Source: Vibrio sp. PID17_43 (GTDB taxonomy: Bacteria > Pseudomonadota > Gammaproteobacteria > Enterobacterales > Vibrionaceae). Taken from it: a stretch of 35,251 bases of DNA. The DNA lies in assembly GCF_002608565.1 (NCBI RefSeq), contig NZ_LIXM01000033.1, positions 1 to 35,251 of the forward strand. The letters are read 5' to 3'. A model generated the notes under the pieces. That model did no database searches. It was not told the DNA's origin and saw only the letters and a list, made by a program, of their open reading frames with translations. The position numbers and the translations under genes are program-made. Numbering within the stretch: the stretch's first letter is position 1; every line of letters starts with the position of its first letter. Positions 23,046 through 31,836 of the stretch are shown piece after piece.

Positions 23046-24239
23046 TTATGCATTCACCAACTTCGTATGCCAGTTCTTGCCTGCTTTCGTGAACAGAATC
23101 AGCAATGCTGGTAGCAACACCCACATATGAATCGCAATCAGTGTTTGTGGATCAAGTGATAGACGCTGTAGCGTACCGACCAACAAACCTGCACCACTCA
23201 TCTGGAACAAGCCAAGTAGTGCTGCTGCGGTACCAGCCTTATCACCAAATGGCTCAAGTGCTTTACCTGCCGCCGCCCCCAAAATCCAAGCAAAACCGAC
23301 AGAAGACATAAAGATGGGTAGCATGAAAGAGAATGCTGTATCGTATTCATGCATTACCATCATCACCACACCTGCAATGCCCAATATAGTGATACCCACA
23401 ACAAGTGAATTATGTGTGCCCCAACGATCCATGAACTTAGGCGCTAACATACAAGCTGCAATGTTAAACGCCGCGTTGAGACCAAACCAAAACGTGAATT
23501 CATTCATCGACAAGCCCATGCCCGTCATCAACACCACCGGTGCAGATGTGACGTAAGCAAGAATCACAGCCATCGCCATCAAACACAGTGATGCATGGAA
23601 GATGAATGATGGTGTGCTCAATACTGTCCAGTAGCGGCTCAGTTTAAATACCGCCTGCTTTTCTGTTGCAGGATTGGTTTCCTTCATGCCGAAGAACATC
23701 ATCGCACCCGCAATCACAGCAAAACCGGCCATAAAGCTGAAGTTTGCACGCCAATCAAATTGCTGGGTTAACCAGCTACCAAGAATCGGTGCCAATGCCG
23801 GGATAAAGCAGATCGCCCCGTTAAGATAGCTGATCATTTTTCCGCATTTTTCCGGACCGAAGATGTCGCGAACGGTTGCAAAGGCTGCTACAGATGTTGC
23901 ACATGCACCTAAGCCTTGTAGCAAACGAGCCGTCAACATCCACTCAATATTTTGAGCACTCCACGCCAATACAGCGCTCAATGCGTAGATGGTGATGCCG
24001 CCCAATGCAACGGTTCGACGTCCGAGTTTATCTGCCAAGGGGCCTGCGAATAGCTGGCCAACGCCCATAGCAAATAGGAACCAAGTAATGGTGTCTTGTG
24101 CTAGTGCATTTTCTACCTGAAAAGTGGACGCGATAAGGGGTAAAGCAGGCAGATAAATATCAATCGCAAGCGGACTGAACAGAACTAACATGGTCAATAG
24201 CGCCATCTGTTTTTTGCTATTAGTAATATGGCTAGACAC
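23046..24239 (-). CDS. Bcr/CflA-family multidrug efflux MFS transporter
   Basis: Twelve-helix major facilitator protein of the DHA1 Bcr/CflA group. Seen are SPLAIDIYLPALPLIASTF in helix 1 (D and P conserved in Bcr/CflA), the loop 2-3 motif GPLADKLGRRTVALGG, and ARLLQGLGACATSVAAFATVRD in helix 4. I chose GTG at 24239 (VSSHITNSKKQ, 397 residues), preceded by TTGGAG; a TTG seven codons earlier lacks a ribosome-binding site. Divergent from a LysR regulator over 107 bases, a typical regulator-target pair. Substrate unknown. Confidence 0.93.
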   Translation of the reverse strand: MSSHITNSKKQMALLTMLVLFSPLAIDIYLPALPLIASTFQVENALAQDTITWFLFAMGVGQLFAGPLADKLGRRTVALGGITIYALSAVLAWSAQNIEWMLTARLLQGLGACATSVAAFATVRDIFGPEKCGKMISYLNGAICFIPALAPILGSWLTQQFDWRANFSFMAGFAVIAGAMMFFGMKETNPATEKQAVFKLSRYWTVLSTPSFIFHASLCLMAMAVILAYVTSAPVVLMTGMGLSMNEFTFWFGLNAAFNIAACMLAPKFMDRWGTHNSLVVGITILGIAGVVMMVMHEYDTAFSFMLPIFMSSVGFAWILGAAAGKALEPFGDKAGTAAALLGLFQMSGAGLLVGTLQRLSLDPQTLIAIHMWVLLPALLILFTKAGKNWHTKLVNA

Positions 24240-24280
24240 AAAACACTCCAAATTGAACAAGAACTTTTGCGCAAAGCTTA

Positions 24281-24315
24281 ATCATCTGATGATATGAATG
24301 GAAATGATGTATAAT
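24281..24315 (+). promoter_or_regulatory. LysR-MFS intergenic palindrome and lysR -10 box
   Basis: ATCATC-T-GATGAT (24281-24293) is a perfect palindrome midway between the divergent genes, a candidate LysR-type operator. TATAAT at 24310-24315 is a good -10 box for the LysR gene. It places transcription start near 24322, and hence translation start downstream at 24347. Confidence 0.5.
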
Positions 24316-24346
24316 CATGACCATTATTCCAATAGGGAAAATCACT

Positions 24347-25288
24347 GTGAACGTAGAAAAACTGGCGCGCATCGACCTTAACTTACTGGTCTGTTTTAAG
24401 GTGCTGATTGAAGAGTTGAATGTCACTCGCGCCGCCCACCGAGTGTGCTTGAGCCAGTCGGCGGTGAGTAAATCCTTAGCCAAATTACGTACCCAATTTG
24501 ATGATCCTCTATTCACTCGAAACTCACATGGATTGACGCCAACGCCGCGCGCATTGTTCCTCAAACCGAAACTGGATCTGTTGATAAACCAACTTGAGGT
24601 GCTGACTCAACCCGAAGAGTTCGCTCCACAGAGTAGTGAATACCGTTTCCAAATCGCCGCAGTAGAGAGTGTTTACCCATTAATCCTGCCCCACTTCTTG
24701 CCGGCGATATTCCAGCAAGCGCCGGGCGTAACCATCAGTACCCACTCATGGTCAGAACAGACGTTTAAGATGATTCAACGTGGTGAAATTGATTTAGGCA
24801 TGACAGGTCGAGACATCGACATCAACGATGCCAAACTGACTATGCTGCCGCCAGACGACATTTGCGAGCAGGAAATCTATCGCGACCACCAGATGTGTAT
24901 CGTGCGTAAAGACCACCCTGCTTTGCGTGGTAATTGGAACTTGGAAGCTTACCTAGCACTGCGTCATGTTCAAGTACGTTGCGATGGCAATGACCGTTGG
25001 TTGCTCGACTATCGTTTAGCCGACATTGGTCGCGAACGTGATATCGCGGTAACTGTACCGGACTTTAACAGCGCCGCGAGTTTGTGCTCTTACACCGATT
25101 TTGTGTTTACCGCGCCAAGCCACTTTGTGAAACTGGCAGCCAAGCAACACGACATGGCATTGCTGCCACTGCCACTCGAATTCCCGCCCATGGCATACAC
25201 TTTGTTCTGGCACCGAGACAGAGAAAATGACCCAGCTTTAACTTGGCTACGTACCATGATCACGCAAAAAACCGATCATCTTAGATAA
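24347..25288 (+). CDS. LysR-family transcriptional regulator
   Basis: N-terminal winged helix-turn-helix (about 8-65: LARIDLNLLVCFKVLIEELNVTRAAHRV..., SQSAVSKSLAKLRTQFDDPLFTR) and a periplasmic-binding-protein-like effector domain (about 95-300) in 313 residues. I chose GTG at 24347, with AGGGA 8 bases upstream. The ATG at 24317 lies 2 bases after the TATAAT box and so is probably not transcribed. It resembles the NodD/LeuO-like LysR branch. The divergent Bcr/CflA pump is the likely target. Effector unknown. Confidence 0.93.
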   Translation: MNVEKLARIDLNLLVCFKVLIEELNVTRAAHRVCLSQSAVSKSLAKLRTQFDDPLFTRNSHGLTPTPRALFLKPKLDLLINQLEVLTQPEEFAPQSSEYRFQIAAVESVYPLILPHFLPAIFQQAPGVTISTHSWSEQTFKMIQRGEIDLGMTGRDIDINDAKLTMLPPDDICEQEIYRDHQMCIVRKDHPALRGNWNLEAYLALRHVQVRCDGNDRWLLDYRLADIGRERDIAVTVPDFNSAASLCSYTDFVFTAPSHFVKLAAKQHDMALLPLPLEFPPMAYTLFWHRDRENDPALTWLRTMITQKTDHLR

Positions 25289-25322
25289 AAATCCCGGACG
25301 CGATTTGCGCTCTTGCGATAAA

Positions 25323-25478
25323 ATGAGTAGCTTAACAGTCGATAGTCCTTTTTGGCTCATCTATGGCCTGTTGTACTGCGACTCTATTGAGGTGATTGCG
25401 AACCTCAATGGAATCGTAAACTGCATGAAGCAGATGGAAACAGCTCCCACACCTGAGCATGAAGAAGCGGTAATTTGA
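25323..25478 (+). CDS. possible small protein, 51 residues
   Basis: An ATG-to-TGA frame encodes 51 residues (starting MSSLTVDSPFWLIYGLLYCD), ending 13 bases before the aminopeptidase gene. It has a short hydrophobic stretch (residues 9-18), two cysteines and an acidic C-terminus. Its composition looks protein-like and it fills the gap between lysR and the peptidase, suggesting an operon. There is no clear ribosome-binding site before the ATG. Family not recognised. Confidence 0.5.
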   Translation: MSSLTVDSPFWLIYGLLYCDSIEVIANLNGIVNCMKQMETAPTPEHEEAVI

Positions 25479-25491
25479 AGGAATAACACAG

Positions 25492-27282
25492 ATGCACAAC
25501 GATACCCAAAGCCGCGTGAATGCAGTTCGCGAGTGGCTAGCACAACATAATATTGATGCCCTACTAGTCCCACATGAAGACGAGTACTTGGGCGAATACG
25601 TACCAGCGCACAACGAGCGTTTACATTGGCTAACTGGTTTTACCGGTTCTGCTGGTGCTGCGGTAATCACCAAAGACAAAGCCGCTATCTTTGTTGATGG
25701 TCGCTACACGGTACAAGTAACAAAGCAGGTTCCTGCTGATCTATTCGAATACCGCCACCTGATTGAAGAGCCTGCGTTAGGTTGGATTAAAGACCATCTT
25801 ACAAATGGCGCATCTGTGGCAATCGACCCTCGCATGCACAACTCTGCTTGGCTAGACATGGCACAGGCAAAACTTGCAGGCGCACTTGAGCTTAAGATTC
25901 TCGACAGCAACCCAATTGATGAGCTGTGGCACGATCGTCCTGCTCCTGTGGTTTCTGATGTTCGTTTAATGGCAACAGAAGCAGTTGGCCAATCCAGTGA
26001 AAGCAAACGCCAAGAAATCGCAGAGCTCGTGAAAAAAACCGGCGCAGACAGCGCAGTGATCACAGCGCTAGATTCTATCTGTTGGTTGCTCAACGTTCGT
26101 GGTCTTGATGTATCACGTCTACCGGTTCTGCTTTCTCACGCGATTCTGCATTCAGATTCAAGCGTGGAATACTTCCTAGACCCAGCTCGTCTACCTACTG
26201 AGTTTGACGCTCACGTTGGTGCGGGTGTGACCGTTCATCACCCAGAAGCATTGCAAGCACGACTAGAAACCCTAACTGGCAAGAATGTACTGGTTGACCC
26301 TGCGACAAGTAACGCATGGTTTAAGTTGGTTCTACAAAATGCTGGCGCATCAGTGGTGAGTAAAGCTGATCCATGCCTAATGCCAAAAGCGGCGAAGAAC
26401 GCGGTTGAAATCGCAGGCATGAAAGCATGTCATATCCGTGATGGCGTGGCGATGAGCAAGTTTCTATCTTGGTTAGATGCAGAAGTCGTTGCTGGTAAGC
26501 TGCACGATGAAGCGACACTGGCTGACAAACTGGAAGCATTCCGTAGCGAAGACCCGACACTTATGGACCTTAGCTTCGATACCATTTCAGCAGCGGGCGG
26601 CAACGCGGCGATGTGTCACTACAACCACGAAAACCAACCTGAACCTGGCAAGCTAGAACTGAACACACTTTACCTAGTGGATTCAGGTGGTCAGTATCTA
26701 GATGGCACTACAGACATCACGCGTACTATTGCGATCGGTCTGCCATCACAAGAGATGATTAAACAATTCACTCTCGCACTAAAAGGTCACATTGGCGTTG
26801 CTCGTGCACGTTTCCCGAAAGGCACTCGTGGTTACCAAATTGATACGCTAGCTCGTCAGCACCTATGGGCGGAAGGCTACGATTACGATCACGGTACTGG
26901 CCACGGTGTTGGTCACTTCCTAAGTGTTCATGAAGGTCCTGCGAGCATTTCGAAGAAGCAAATCGACGTGCCGATAACAGAAGGTATGGTGCTATCCAAC
27001 GAGCCAGGTTACTACCGTGCAGATGCATTTGGCATCCGTATTGAAAACCTAGAGCTTGCTGTAGAAACACCCACTAACGGTGACTTCCCTGTCCTGTCAT
27101 TTGAGTCGCTAACACGCTGCCCAATCGACAAGCGCAACATCAACGTTGATATGCTAACTCGTCCGGAGCTTGCTTGGCTGAATGATTACCATCAGAAAGT
27201 GTGGGATGAGATCAGCCCACTTGTTGAAGGTGATGTGAAAGAGTGGCTTCGTCAAGCAACGCTACCTATAGCGCACAGCTAG
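25492..27282 (+). CDS. Xaa-Pro aminopeptidase (aminopeptidase P, M24B)
   Basis: Cytoplasmic dinuclear metallopeptidase removing N-terminal residues before proline. At 596 residues it is the long, three-domain form related to eukaryotic XPNPEP1 rather than the shorter (about 440 residues) E. coli PepP. Two creatinase-like N-terminal domains precede the pita-bread catalytic domain. Metal ligands are predicted at Asp397 and Asp408 (DSGGQYLDGTTDIT), His471 (HGTGHGVGHF), Glu504 (NEPGYY) and Glu518 (IRIENLE). GAAGGA precedes the ATG by 9 bases. Closed by a very strong hairpin. Confidence 0.95.
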   Translation: MHNDTQSRVNAVREWLAQHNIDALLVPHEDEYLGEYVPAHNERLHWLTGFTGSAGAAVITKDKAAIFVDGRYTVQVTKQVPADLFEYRHLIEEPALGWIKDHLTNGASVAIDPRMHNSAWLDMAQAKLAGALELKILDSNPIDELWHDRPAPVVSDVRLMATEAVGQSSESKRQEIAELVKKTGADSAVITALDSICWLLNVRGLDVSRLPVLLSHAILHSDSSVEYFLDPARLPTEFDAHVGAGVTVHHPEALQARLETLTGKNVLVDPATSNAWFKLVLQNAGASVVSKADPCLMPKAAKNAVEIAGMKACHIRDGVAMSKFLSWLDAEVVAGKLHDEATLADKLEAFRSEDPTLMDLSFDTISAAGGNAAMCHYNHENQPEPGKLELNTLYLVDSGGQYLDGTTDITRTIAIGLPSQEMIKQFTLALKGHIGVARARFPKGTRGYQIDTLARQHLWAEGYDYDHGTGHGVGHFLSVHEGPASISKKQIDVPITEGMVLSNEPGYYRADAFGIRIENLELAVETPTNGDFPVLSFESLTRCPIDKRNINVDMLTRPELAWLNDYHQKVWDEISPLVEGDVKEWLRQATLPIAHS

Positions 27283-27289
27283 AAGCTAG

Positions 27290-27331
27290 AAAAGTAGAGG
27301 GTTGATGTTTTGCATCAACCCTCTACTTTTT
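27290..27331. terminator. 18-bp perfect-stem bidirectional terminator
   Basis: Perfect 18-bp stem from 27290-27307 to 27313-27330 around loop TTTTG, with T-runs on both strands. It separates the aminopeptidase gene from convergent thiH and lies directly beside a parS site. Confidence 0.93.
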
Positions 27332-27336
27332 GCTTA

Positions 27337-27352
27337 TGTTTCACGTGAAACA
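27337..27352. other. perfect parS site
   Basis: TGTTTCACGTGAAACA, an exact 16-bp match to the bacterial chromosomal parS palindrome bound by ParB, in the intergenic gap between convergent aminopeptidase and thiH genes. Confidence 0.92.
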
Positions 27353-27381
27353 TAACGATGACCAGTGACTTTACTTGTGAC

Positions 27382-28509
27382 TTAACCAGAATACGCCGAG
27401 TGCCAGTCTCGCCATACTGGGTCAAAACCTTTGGCTCGAAGCATATCTTCCACAGAACCAGCACTTCGCTCATCACAGATCTCAAACTGCTCGAGTTCCA
27501 CATCATCCATCGCATAACCTCCCGGCTGAGTTTTCGATGCGGCAGACATACTGGTGATACCCAAAGGAAAAGCATTGTCCCTAAACTTGGGTGACTCACG
27601 AGTCGATAGTGACAACTCCACTTCTGGATTCAATAAACGATAAGCACAAATCAGCTGAACAAGCTGCTTGTCCGTCATTATTGACTTTGGCTGCTTTCCG
27701 TTTAAAGAACGGGCACCTTCACAAGGACGCAAACGCGGGAATGAAATCGAGTAACGAGTTTGCCAATACGTGCCCTCAAGATAGTCCAAGTGCGCTGCCA
27801 CATAAAAGCAATCTGTACGCCACTCTTCCAATCCTATCAGAGCACCAATACCGATCTTGTCGATACCCGCTTTTGCAAGACGATCAGGTGTATCCAATCG
27901 GTATTCGAAGTCCATCTTATTGCCTCGCAAATGATGCTCAGCATAGGTCGAAGGATGATACGTTTCTTGATAGACCATCACCGCATCCAAACCCAATGTC
28001 TTGAGCTCTGCGTACTCATCTTGACCAAGTGGCTGCACTTCCATCGCCAAATAATTAAAGCGTTGCTTAATCATCGGCACCATTTCGCGGAAGTATTTCA
28101 TACCCACTTTGGTCTCGTGTTCACCAGTCACAATTAATACACTATCGAACTTCATTCGTTTAATGGCTTCGACTTCTGCAGCCACTTCGTCCCTATTCAA
28201 GGTGCGACGCTTAATTCTGTTCTCCATCGAGAAACCACAATAAGTACAAGCATTGGCGCACAAGTTAGAAAGGTACAATGGGATATAAAGCGACATGGTA
28301 TTACCAAAACGCTTGCGAGTTGCCGAGTATGACAGCTGCGCCATTTGCTCTAAGTACGCTTCAGCCGCTGGTGAAATTAGCGCTTTAAAGTCTTCCAAAT
28401 CACGCTTGGGTTTATTCAATGCTCGCTCAACGTCTTGTGCGGTTTTGGCGTAAATCGACATCGAAATGTCATCCCAATTGAGCAGCTTAAATTGTTCAAC
28501 GAAGCTCAT
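27382..28509 (-). CDS. thiH: 2-iminoacetate synthase ThiH (tyrosine lyase)
   Basis: Radical SAM enzyme that splits tyrosine into dehydroglycine and p-cresol, supplying the C-N unit of the thiazole ring. The cluster motif is Cys84-x3-Cys88-x2-Cys91 (within CANACTYCGF), followed by GEHETKVG and the BATS-type C-terminal region. The 375-residue length is normal. Radical SAM ThiH is the anaerobe-compatible alternative to the oxidase ThiO. Last gene of thiCEFSGH, 32 bases after thiG. The partner is ThiG. Confidence 0.96.
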   Translation of the reverse strand: MSFVEQFKLLNWDDISMSIYAKTAQDVERALNKPKRDLEDFKALISPAAEAYLEQMAQLSYSATRKRFGNTMSLYIPLYLSNLCANACTYCGFSMENRIKRRTLNRDEVAAEVEAIKRMKFDSVLIVTGEHETKVGMKYFREMVPMIKQRFNYLAMEVQPLGQDEYAELKTLGLDAVMVYQETYHPSTYAEHHLRGNKMDFEYRLDTPDRLAKAGIDKIGIGALIGLEEWRTDCFYVAAHLDYLEGTYWQTRYSISFPRLRPCEGARSLNGKQPKSIMTDKQLVQLICAYRLLNPEVELSLSTRESPKFRDNAFPLGITSMSAASKTQPGGYAMDDVELEQFEICDERSAGSVEDMLRAKGFDPVWRDWHSAYSG

Positions 28510-28541
28510 GTTTCCCTCACTTAATAGCTACACATCTAAGA

Positions 28542-29309
28542 CTAAAGCTCATCTAGAAATGACGTCAGTGGACTCGACGCAACCGCATGAGAAACCTTAC
28601 CAGCAAGACCAGCTTCATAAGCCATACGTCCCGACTCCACCGCCAACTTAAATGCCTTCGCCATCGCAACGGGATCGCTCGAAGCTGAAATCGCGGTATT
28701 GACGAGCACGGCATCTGCGCCCATTTCCATCGCACGCGCAGCATGTGATGGCGCACCGATACCCGCATCTACAACCACTGGAACGTTGGCTTGATCGATG
28801 ATGATCTCTAGGAAGTCGTGAGAAACAATCCCCTTGTTGGAACCGATCGGTGCACCTAAAGGCATTACCGCTGCACAACCCACTTCTTCCAATCGTTTAC
28901 ACAGAACCGGATCAGCATGACAGTAAGGAAGCACAATAAACCCTTCACGTACTAGTTGCTCAGCAGCCGTAAGTGTTTCAATTGGATCGGGCATTAAGTA
29001 CTTCGGGTCTGGGTGAATCTCCAGTTTTAGCCAGTTGGTATCCAACGCTTCTCGTGCCAGTTGAGCAGCAAACACTGCATCTTTAGCGTTCTTTGCACCC
29101 GAGGTGTTCGGCAATAAGTTCACACCCGCTTGTTTTAACGGCAGCAAAATATCGTCTTGTAGGTCGTTCACATCCACACGCTTCAGCGCCATGGTCGCAA
29201 GTTGAGAGCCCGACACTTGAATCGCTTTTGCCATTAATCGGCCGTTGGCAAACTTCCCTGTTCCTGTGAACAGTCTAGATTCGAATTCTTTATCACCAAT
29301 TTTAAGCAT
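28542..29309 (-). CDS. thiG: thiazole synthase ThiG
   Basis: TIM-barrel enzyme that condenses 1-deoxyxylulose-5-phosphate, dehydroglycine and ThiS thiocarboxylate into the thiazole phosphate. Schiff-base lysine is predicted as Lys95 (NWLKLEIHPD). The C-terminal half shows the phosphate-binding VVDAGIGAPSHAARAMEMGADAVLVNTAI. 255 residues, normal. It starts 5 bases after the thiS stop, so the two are translationally coupled, in keeping with the ThiG-ThiS complex. Confidence 0.96.
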   Translation of the reverse strand: MLKIGDKEFESRLFTGTGKFANGRLMAKAIQVSGSQLATMALKRVDVNDLQDDILLPLKQAGVNLLPNTSGAKNAKDAVFAAQLAREALDTNWLKLEIHPDPKYLMPDPIETLTAAEQLVREGFIVLPYCHADPVLCKRLEEVGCAAVMPLGAPIGSNKGIVSHDFLEIIIDQANVPVVVDAGIGAPSHAARAMEMGADAVLVNTAISASSDPVAMAKAFKLAVESGRMAYEAGLAGKVSHAVASSPLTSFLDEL

Positions 29310-29314
29310 CGACG

Positions 29315-29566
29315 TTAACCTCCTGCGATCGCTTGAAACAAAGAGATGCTATCTCCCTGTGAAAGAACGGTGCTAGCCCACTCACTGCGCGGCACAACGT
29401 TGTTATTAATTGCAAAAACGCAGCCCATTTCTGGCAGCTCAAATTGACTAATGATTTGTTGTAAATTCGACTCACTGGCAACTTGATGTGACTGATCATT
29501 GATGACAATGGTGATCACATCTAAGTCAGCAGCGGTCATTAGTGTTGTTTGTTGTTCTGATGACAT
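29315..29566 (-). CDS. thiS: sulfur carrier protein ThiS
   Basis: Ubiquitin-fold sulfur carrier ending in the required Gly-Gly (IAGG), which ThiF adenylates and which then carries the thiocarboxylate. The core ITIVINDQSHQV...FELPEMGCVFAINNNVVPRSEWAST is typical. From ATG 29566 the protein has 83 residues, longer than the usual 66; GGAAG lies 5 bases upstream. An inner ATG at 29539 would give 74 residues. The extra N-terminus is polar (SSEQQTTLMTAADLD) and of unknown use. A gap of about 95 bases separates it from thiF. Confidence 0.93.
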   Translation of the reverse strand: MSSEQQTTLMTAADLDVITIVINDQSHQVASESNLQQIISQFELPEMGCVFAINNNVVPRSEWASTVLSQGDSISLFQAIAGG

Positions 29567-29660
29567 CATTTCTTCCAACTCTCATAATTACGACCATGAC
29601 TTCTAGCTGTTTATCACTAATAAATAGCCAGTTTGAAATCTTGCTCAGTTAGCTCGTAAG

Positions 29661-30434
29661 CTAAACTTGAGCACACACTTGGCACTGTTTATCTTTGCTT
29701 ATCGCCATGGTTTTCCATTGCATTTTCAATCCATCAAACAGGTGTAACTTGGCAGTCTCGACATGAAACTTTCCCGTCGCCAGTTTTTGAATTGCCGCAA
29801 GCGCTTGGTAATTACCAAGTGTGCCGACCACCGGACCGACGACACCGCTCTCACGACACTTTTGAGTTTGTGGTAATTCATCGAACGGATATAAACAGCG
29901 GTAACAGGCTTTGCTTTCTACTTCTTGTTCACTTGGTGTTTGATAATCAAAGACGGCGAACTGCCCCTGCCAACCAATTGCCGCCGCTGAGATGAGTGGC
30001 GTGTTTTGTTCAAAACAGACTTGGTTAATTAGCTGACGGGTTGGCATATTGTCGGTGCAGTCCAGCACCACATCCGCCAACATCACCTCAAGCTGCAGCT
30101 GTGCTGTGTCTAATCGCTTATTGAGAGCGCGTACTTGGATCATCGAATTAAGATCAGTGAGCTGCTTTACGGTTGCTTCTGTTTTCGCAACTTGGAGGTC
30201 TTGTTCACGATAAATGATCTGACGTTGTAGGTTACTGCTATCAACCTCATCATCATCAACCACAACCAATTTACCGATGCCCGCCGATGCCAAGTACAAA
30301 CTCGCTGCACTGCCTAACCCACCACAACCGATGACCAGCACATGCGATTTGCTCAAACGTTCTTGCCCACCTTCAGCAATTTCGGGAAGAGCGACTTGGC
30401 GCTGATAGCGAAGGAACTGCTTATCCGTGAGCAT
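29661..30434 (-). CDS. thiF: ThiS adenylyltransferase ThiF
   Basis: E1-like enzyme that adenylates the C-terminus of ThiS. The nucleotide loop is GCGGLGSAASLYLASAG, with DDDEVDSSNLQRQ, the catalytic DCTDN segment, zinc cysteines in CYRC and CQVC, and the crossover region CRESGVVGPVVGTLG. I chose ATG 30434 (MLTDKQFLRYQRQV, 257 residues), preceded by GAGAGGCGAG; it overlaps the thiE end by 14 bases. A start at 30464 would add ten residues deeper inside thiE. Confidence 0.95.
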   Translation of the reverse strand: MLTDKQFLRYQRQVALPEIAEGGQERLSKSHVLVIGCGGLGSAASLYLASAGIGKLVVVDDDEVDSSNLQRQIIYREQDLQVAKTEATVKQLTDLNSMIQVRALNKRLDTAQLQLEVMLADVVLDCTDNMPTRQLINQVCFEQNTPLISAAAIGWQGQFAVFDYQTPSEQEVESKACYRCLYPFDELPQTQKCRESGVVGPVVGTLGNYQALAAIQKLATGKFHVETAKLHLFDGLKMQWKTMAISKDKQCQVCAQV

Positions 30435-31836
30435 GCTCGCCTCTCTTAGTATCCGCAAATTCACTACTCTGAGCAGTAAACGTTCGCTGTCTTTCCTTCA
30501 TCAGTTGTGCGAAAAACTCGATGACGGACTGAGGTGATTCTGCCAACGTAATAGCTCGCACAACTGCCAAACTAGAGACGCCCGTTTGCCAAACTTGGTC
30601 TGCATTAGATTGGTCAATGCCACCAATCGCGACCGTCGGAAAGCCAAGCACATAGTCACTACCTGCTTTGTCTTTTGAAGGATGGAAAACCGACTCCGCG
30701 TTTCCATAAGGAATGCTATCAATCAGCTTTTGATACCGTGCCAAGCGCAACAAACCTTGTGGTTTCGATGGCATCTGTTTTGTGGTGGTTGGGAAAATAT
30801 GCCCTAGAGCGATGTAGCTAGGATGAATTTGTACGATACGCAGTAACTCATAATAACCATGAGTAGAAAGACCAAGACGAATGCCGGCTTTGGTTAGCTG
30901 AGCCAAATTCGATTCTTCTATATCTTCTTGTCCTAGATGAACGCCATAAGCGCCATGCTTGATTGCCAACTGCCAATAGTCATTGATGAACACTTGTGCT
31001 TGATACTGACGACCTAGCTCAATTGCTCGAATGATCTGTTGTTCTAAATCGACTTGTTGTGGGTTCTTGATTCGTAGTTGAATCGTGTTGATGCCTAAAG
31101 GCAGTAAACGCTCAATCCAAGCAACATCATCAACTACTGGATAAAGCCCTAGACTTTGCTTGGTTAGAGTTGGAAAGCTAACGCTCTCACCTTGTGCAGA
31201 CCAACCAACTTGAATACCGAGTCGGTTATCCTCCAGTACAGGTGTGGGGAAATCATCAAATTGGTCAGCCCACTGAATCGAGCTTCTTCCGTCAAAGTTG
31301 TCATTCGATAGTGTTTCACGTGAAACATTCGCTTGTTGAGTTAGCATTCCTCGAGTAAGTGTTAACGCATCTTCAATAGGAAAATCGAGTACTGTCAGCG
31401 TTACGATCCAAGCAAGGTGATGTTCGGGTTCGAACATTACGTTGTATTTAGACTTAACGGAAAGCGCTCTCACTTCGTCGTTAATTGGGTGACGCCAGAT
31501 ATCAAGCTGAAGCACTTTCTCCTTTTCACCGAAAACCTGCGTATCAGCAATGCCAATATAAATCGCTTTTGACGGTTGCTTTGCGCACGCTTCTACCGAT
31601 AAAGCAGAACGATAATAAAGCGCAAATGAACACTTAGGCTCAGAGTCATAACCATCAATGAGATCAGTCGTTATGTGTGTGGTCTGTTGGTCGCGAACAA
31701 GCTGAATAGATTGAGTTGAGCTCACACCCAACTCAATGTCTTCAATGCTAAACCCCTGTTCTTTTGCCACCAACAAACATTGCTGAACTGAACCCGTCAG
31801 ATCAATCAATGATGACGGAATAAGGATTTGGCTCAT
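30421..31836 (-). CDS. thiE: thiamine phosphate synthase ThiE with long N-terminal extension
   Basis: Joins the thiazole and pyrimidine phosphates to thiamine phosphate. The ThiE barrel occupies about residues 231-446: YPVVDD, QLRIK, FINDYW (285-286 ND), GAYGVHLGQED, STHG, ALGHIFPTTTK, AIGGI. The total is 471 residues, while ordinary ThiE is about 210. Residues 1-230 are unrecognised; a segment at about 138-166 (LAWIVTLTVLDFPIEDALTL) weakly recalls the end of ThiD kinases, but no kinase active site is visible. There is also an insert at about 374-398 within the barrel. The start overlaps the thiC stop by one base (31836), so the genes are coupled. A perfect parS lies within codons 170-175. 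Confidence 0.92.
   Translation of the reverse strand: MSQILIPSSLIDLTGSVQQCLLVAKEQGFSIEDIELGVSSTQSIQLVRDQQTTHITTDLIDGYDSEPKCSFALYYRSALSVEACAKQPSKAIYIGIADTQVFGEKEKVLQLDIWRHPINDEVRALSVKSKYNVMFEPEHHLAWIVTLTVLDFPIEDALTLTRGMLTQQANVSRETLSNDNFDGRSSIQWADQFDDFPTPVLEDNRLGIQVGWSAQGESVSFPTLTKQSLGLYPVVDDVAWIERLLPLGINTIQLRIKNPQQVDLEQQIIRAIELGRQYQAQVFINDYWQLAIKHGAYGVHLGQEDIEESNLAQLTKAGIRLGLSTHGYYELLRIVQIHPSYIALGHIFPTTTKQMPSKPQGLLRLARYQKLIDSIPYGNAESVFHPSKDKAGSDYVLGFPTVAIGGIDQSNADQVWQTGVSSLAVVRAITLAESPQSVIEFFAQLMKERQRTFTAQSSEFADTKRGEHAHG
31312..31327. other. perfect parS site inside thiE
   Basis: Exact TGTTTCACGTGAAACA, read in thiE as the codons for Val-Ser-Arg-Glu-Thr (171-175) in the poorly constrained N-terminal extension. 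Confidence 0.92.

Noticed and set aside
27591..28137. Plus-strand frames opposite thiH
   Set aside because: Antisense shadows of thiH without ribosome-binding sites or protein-like composition.
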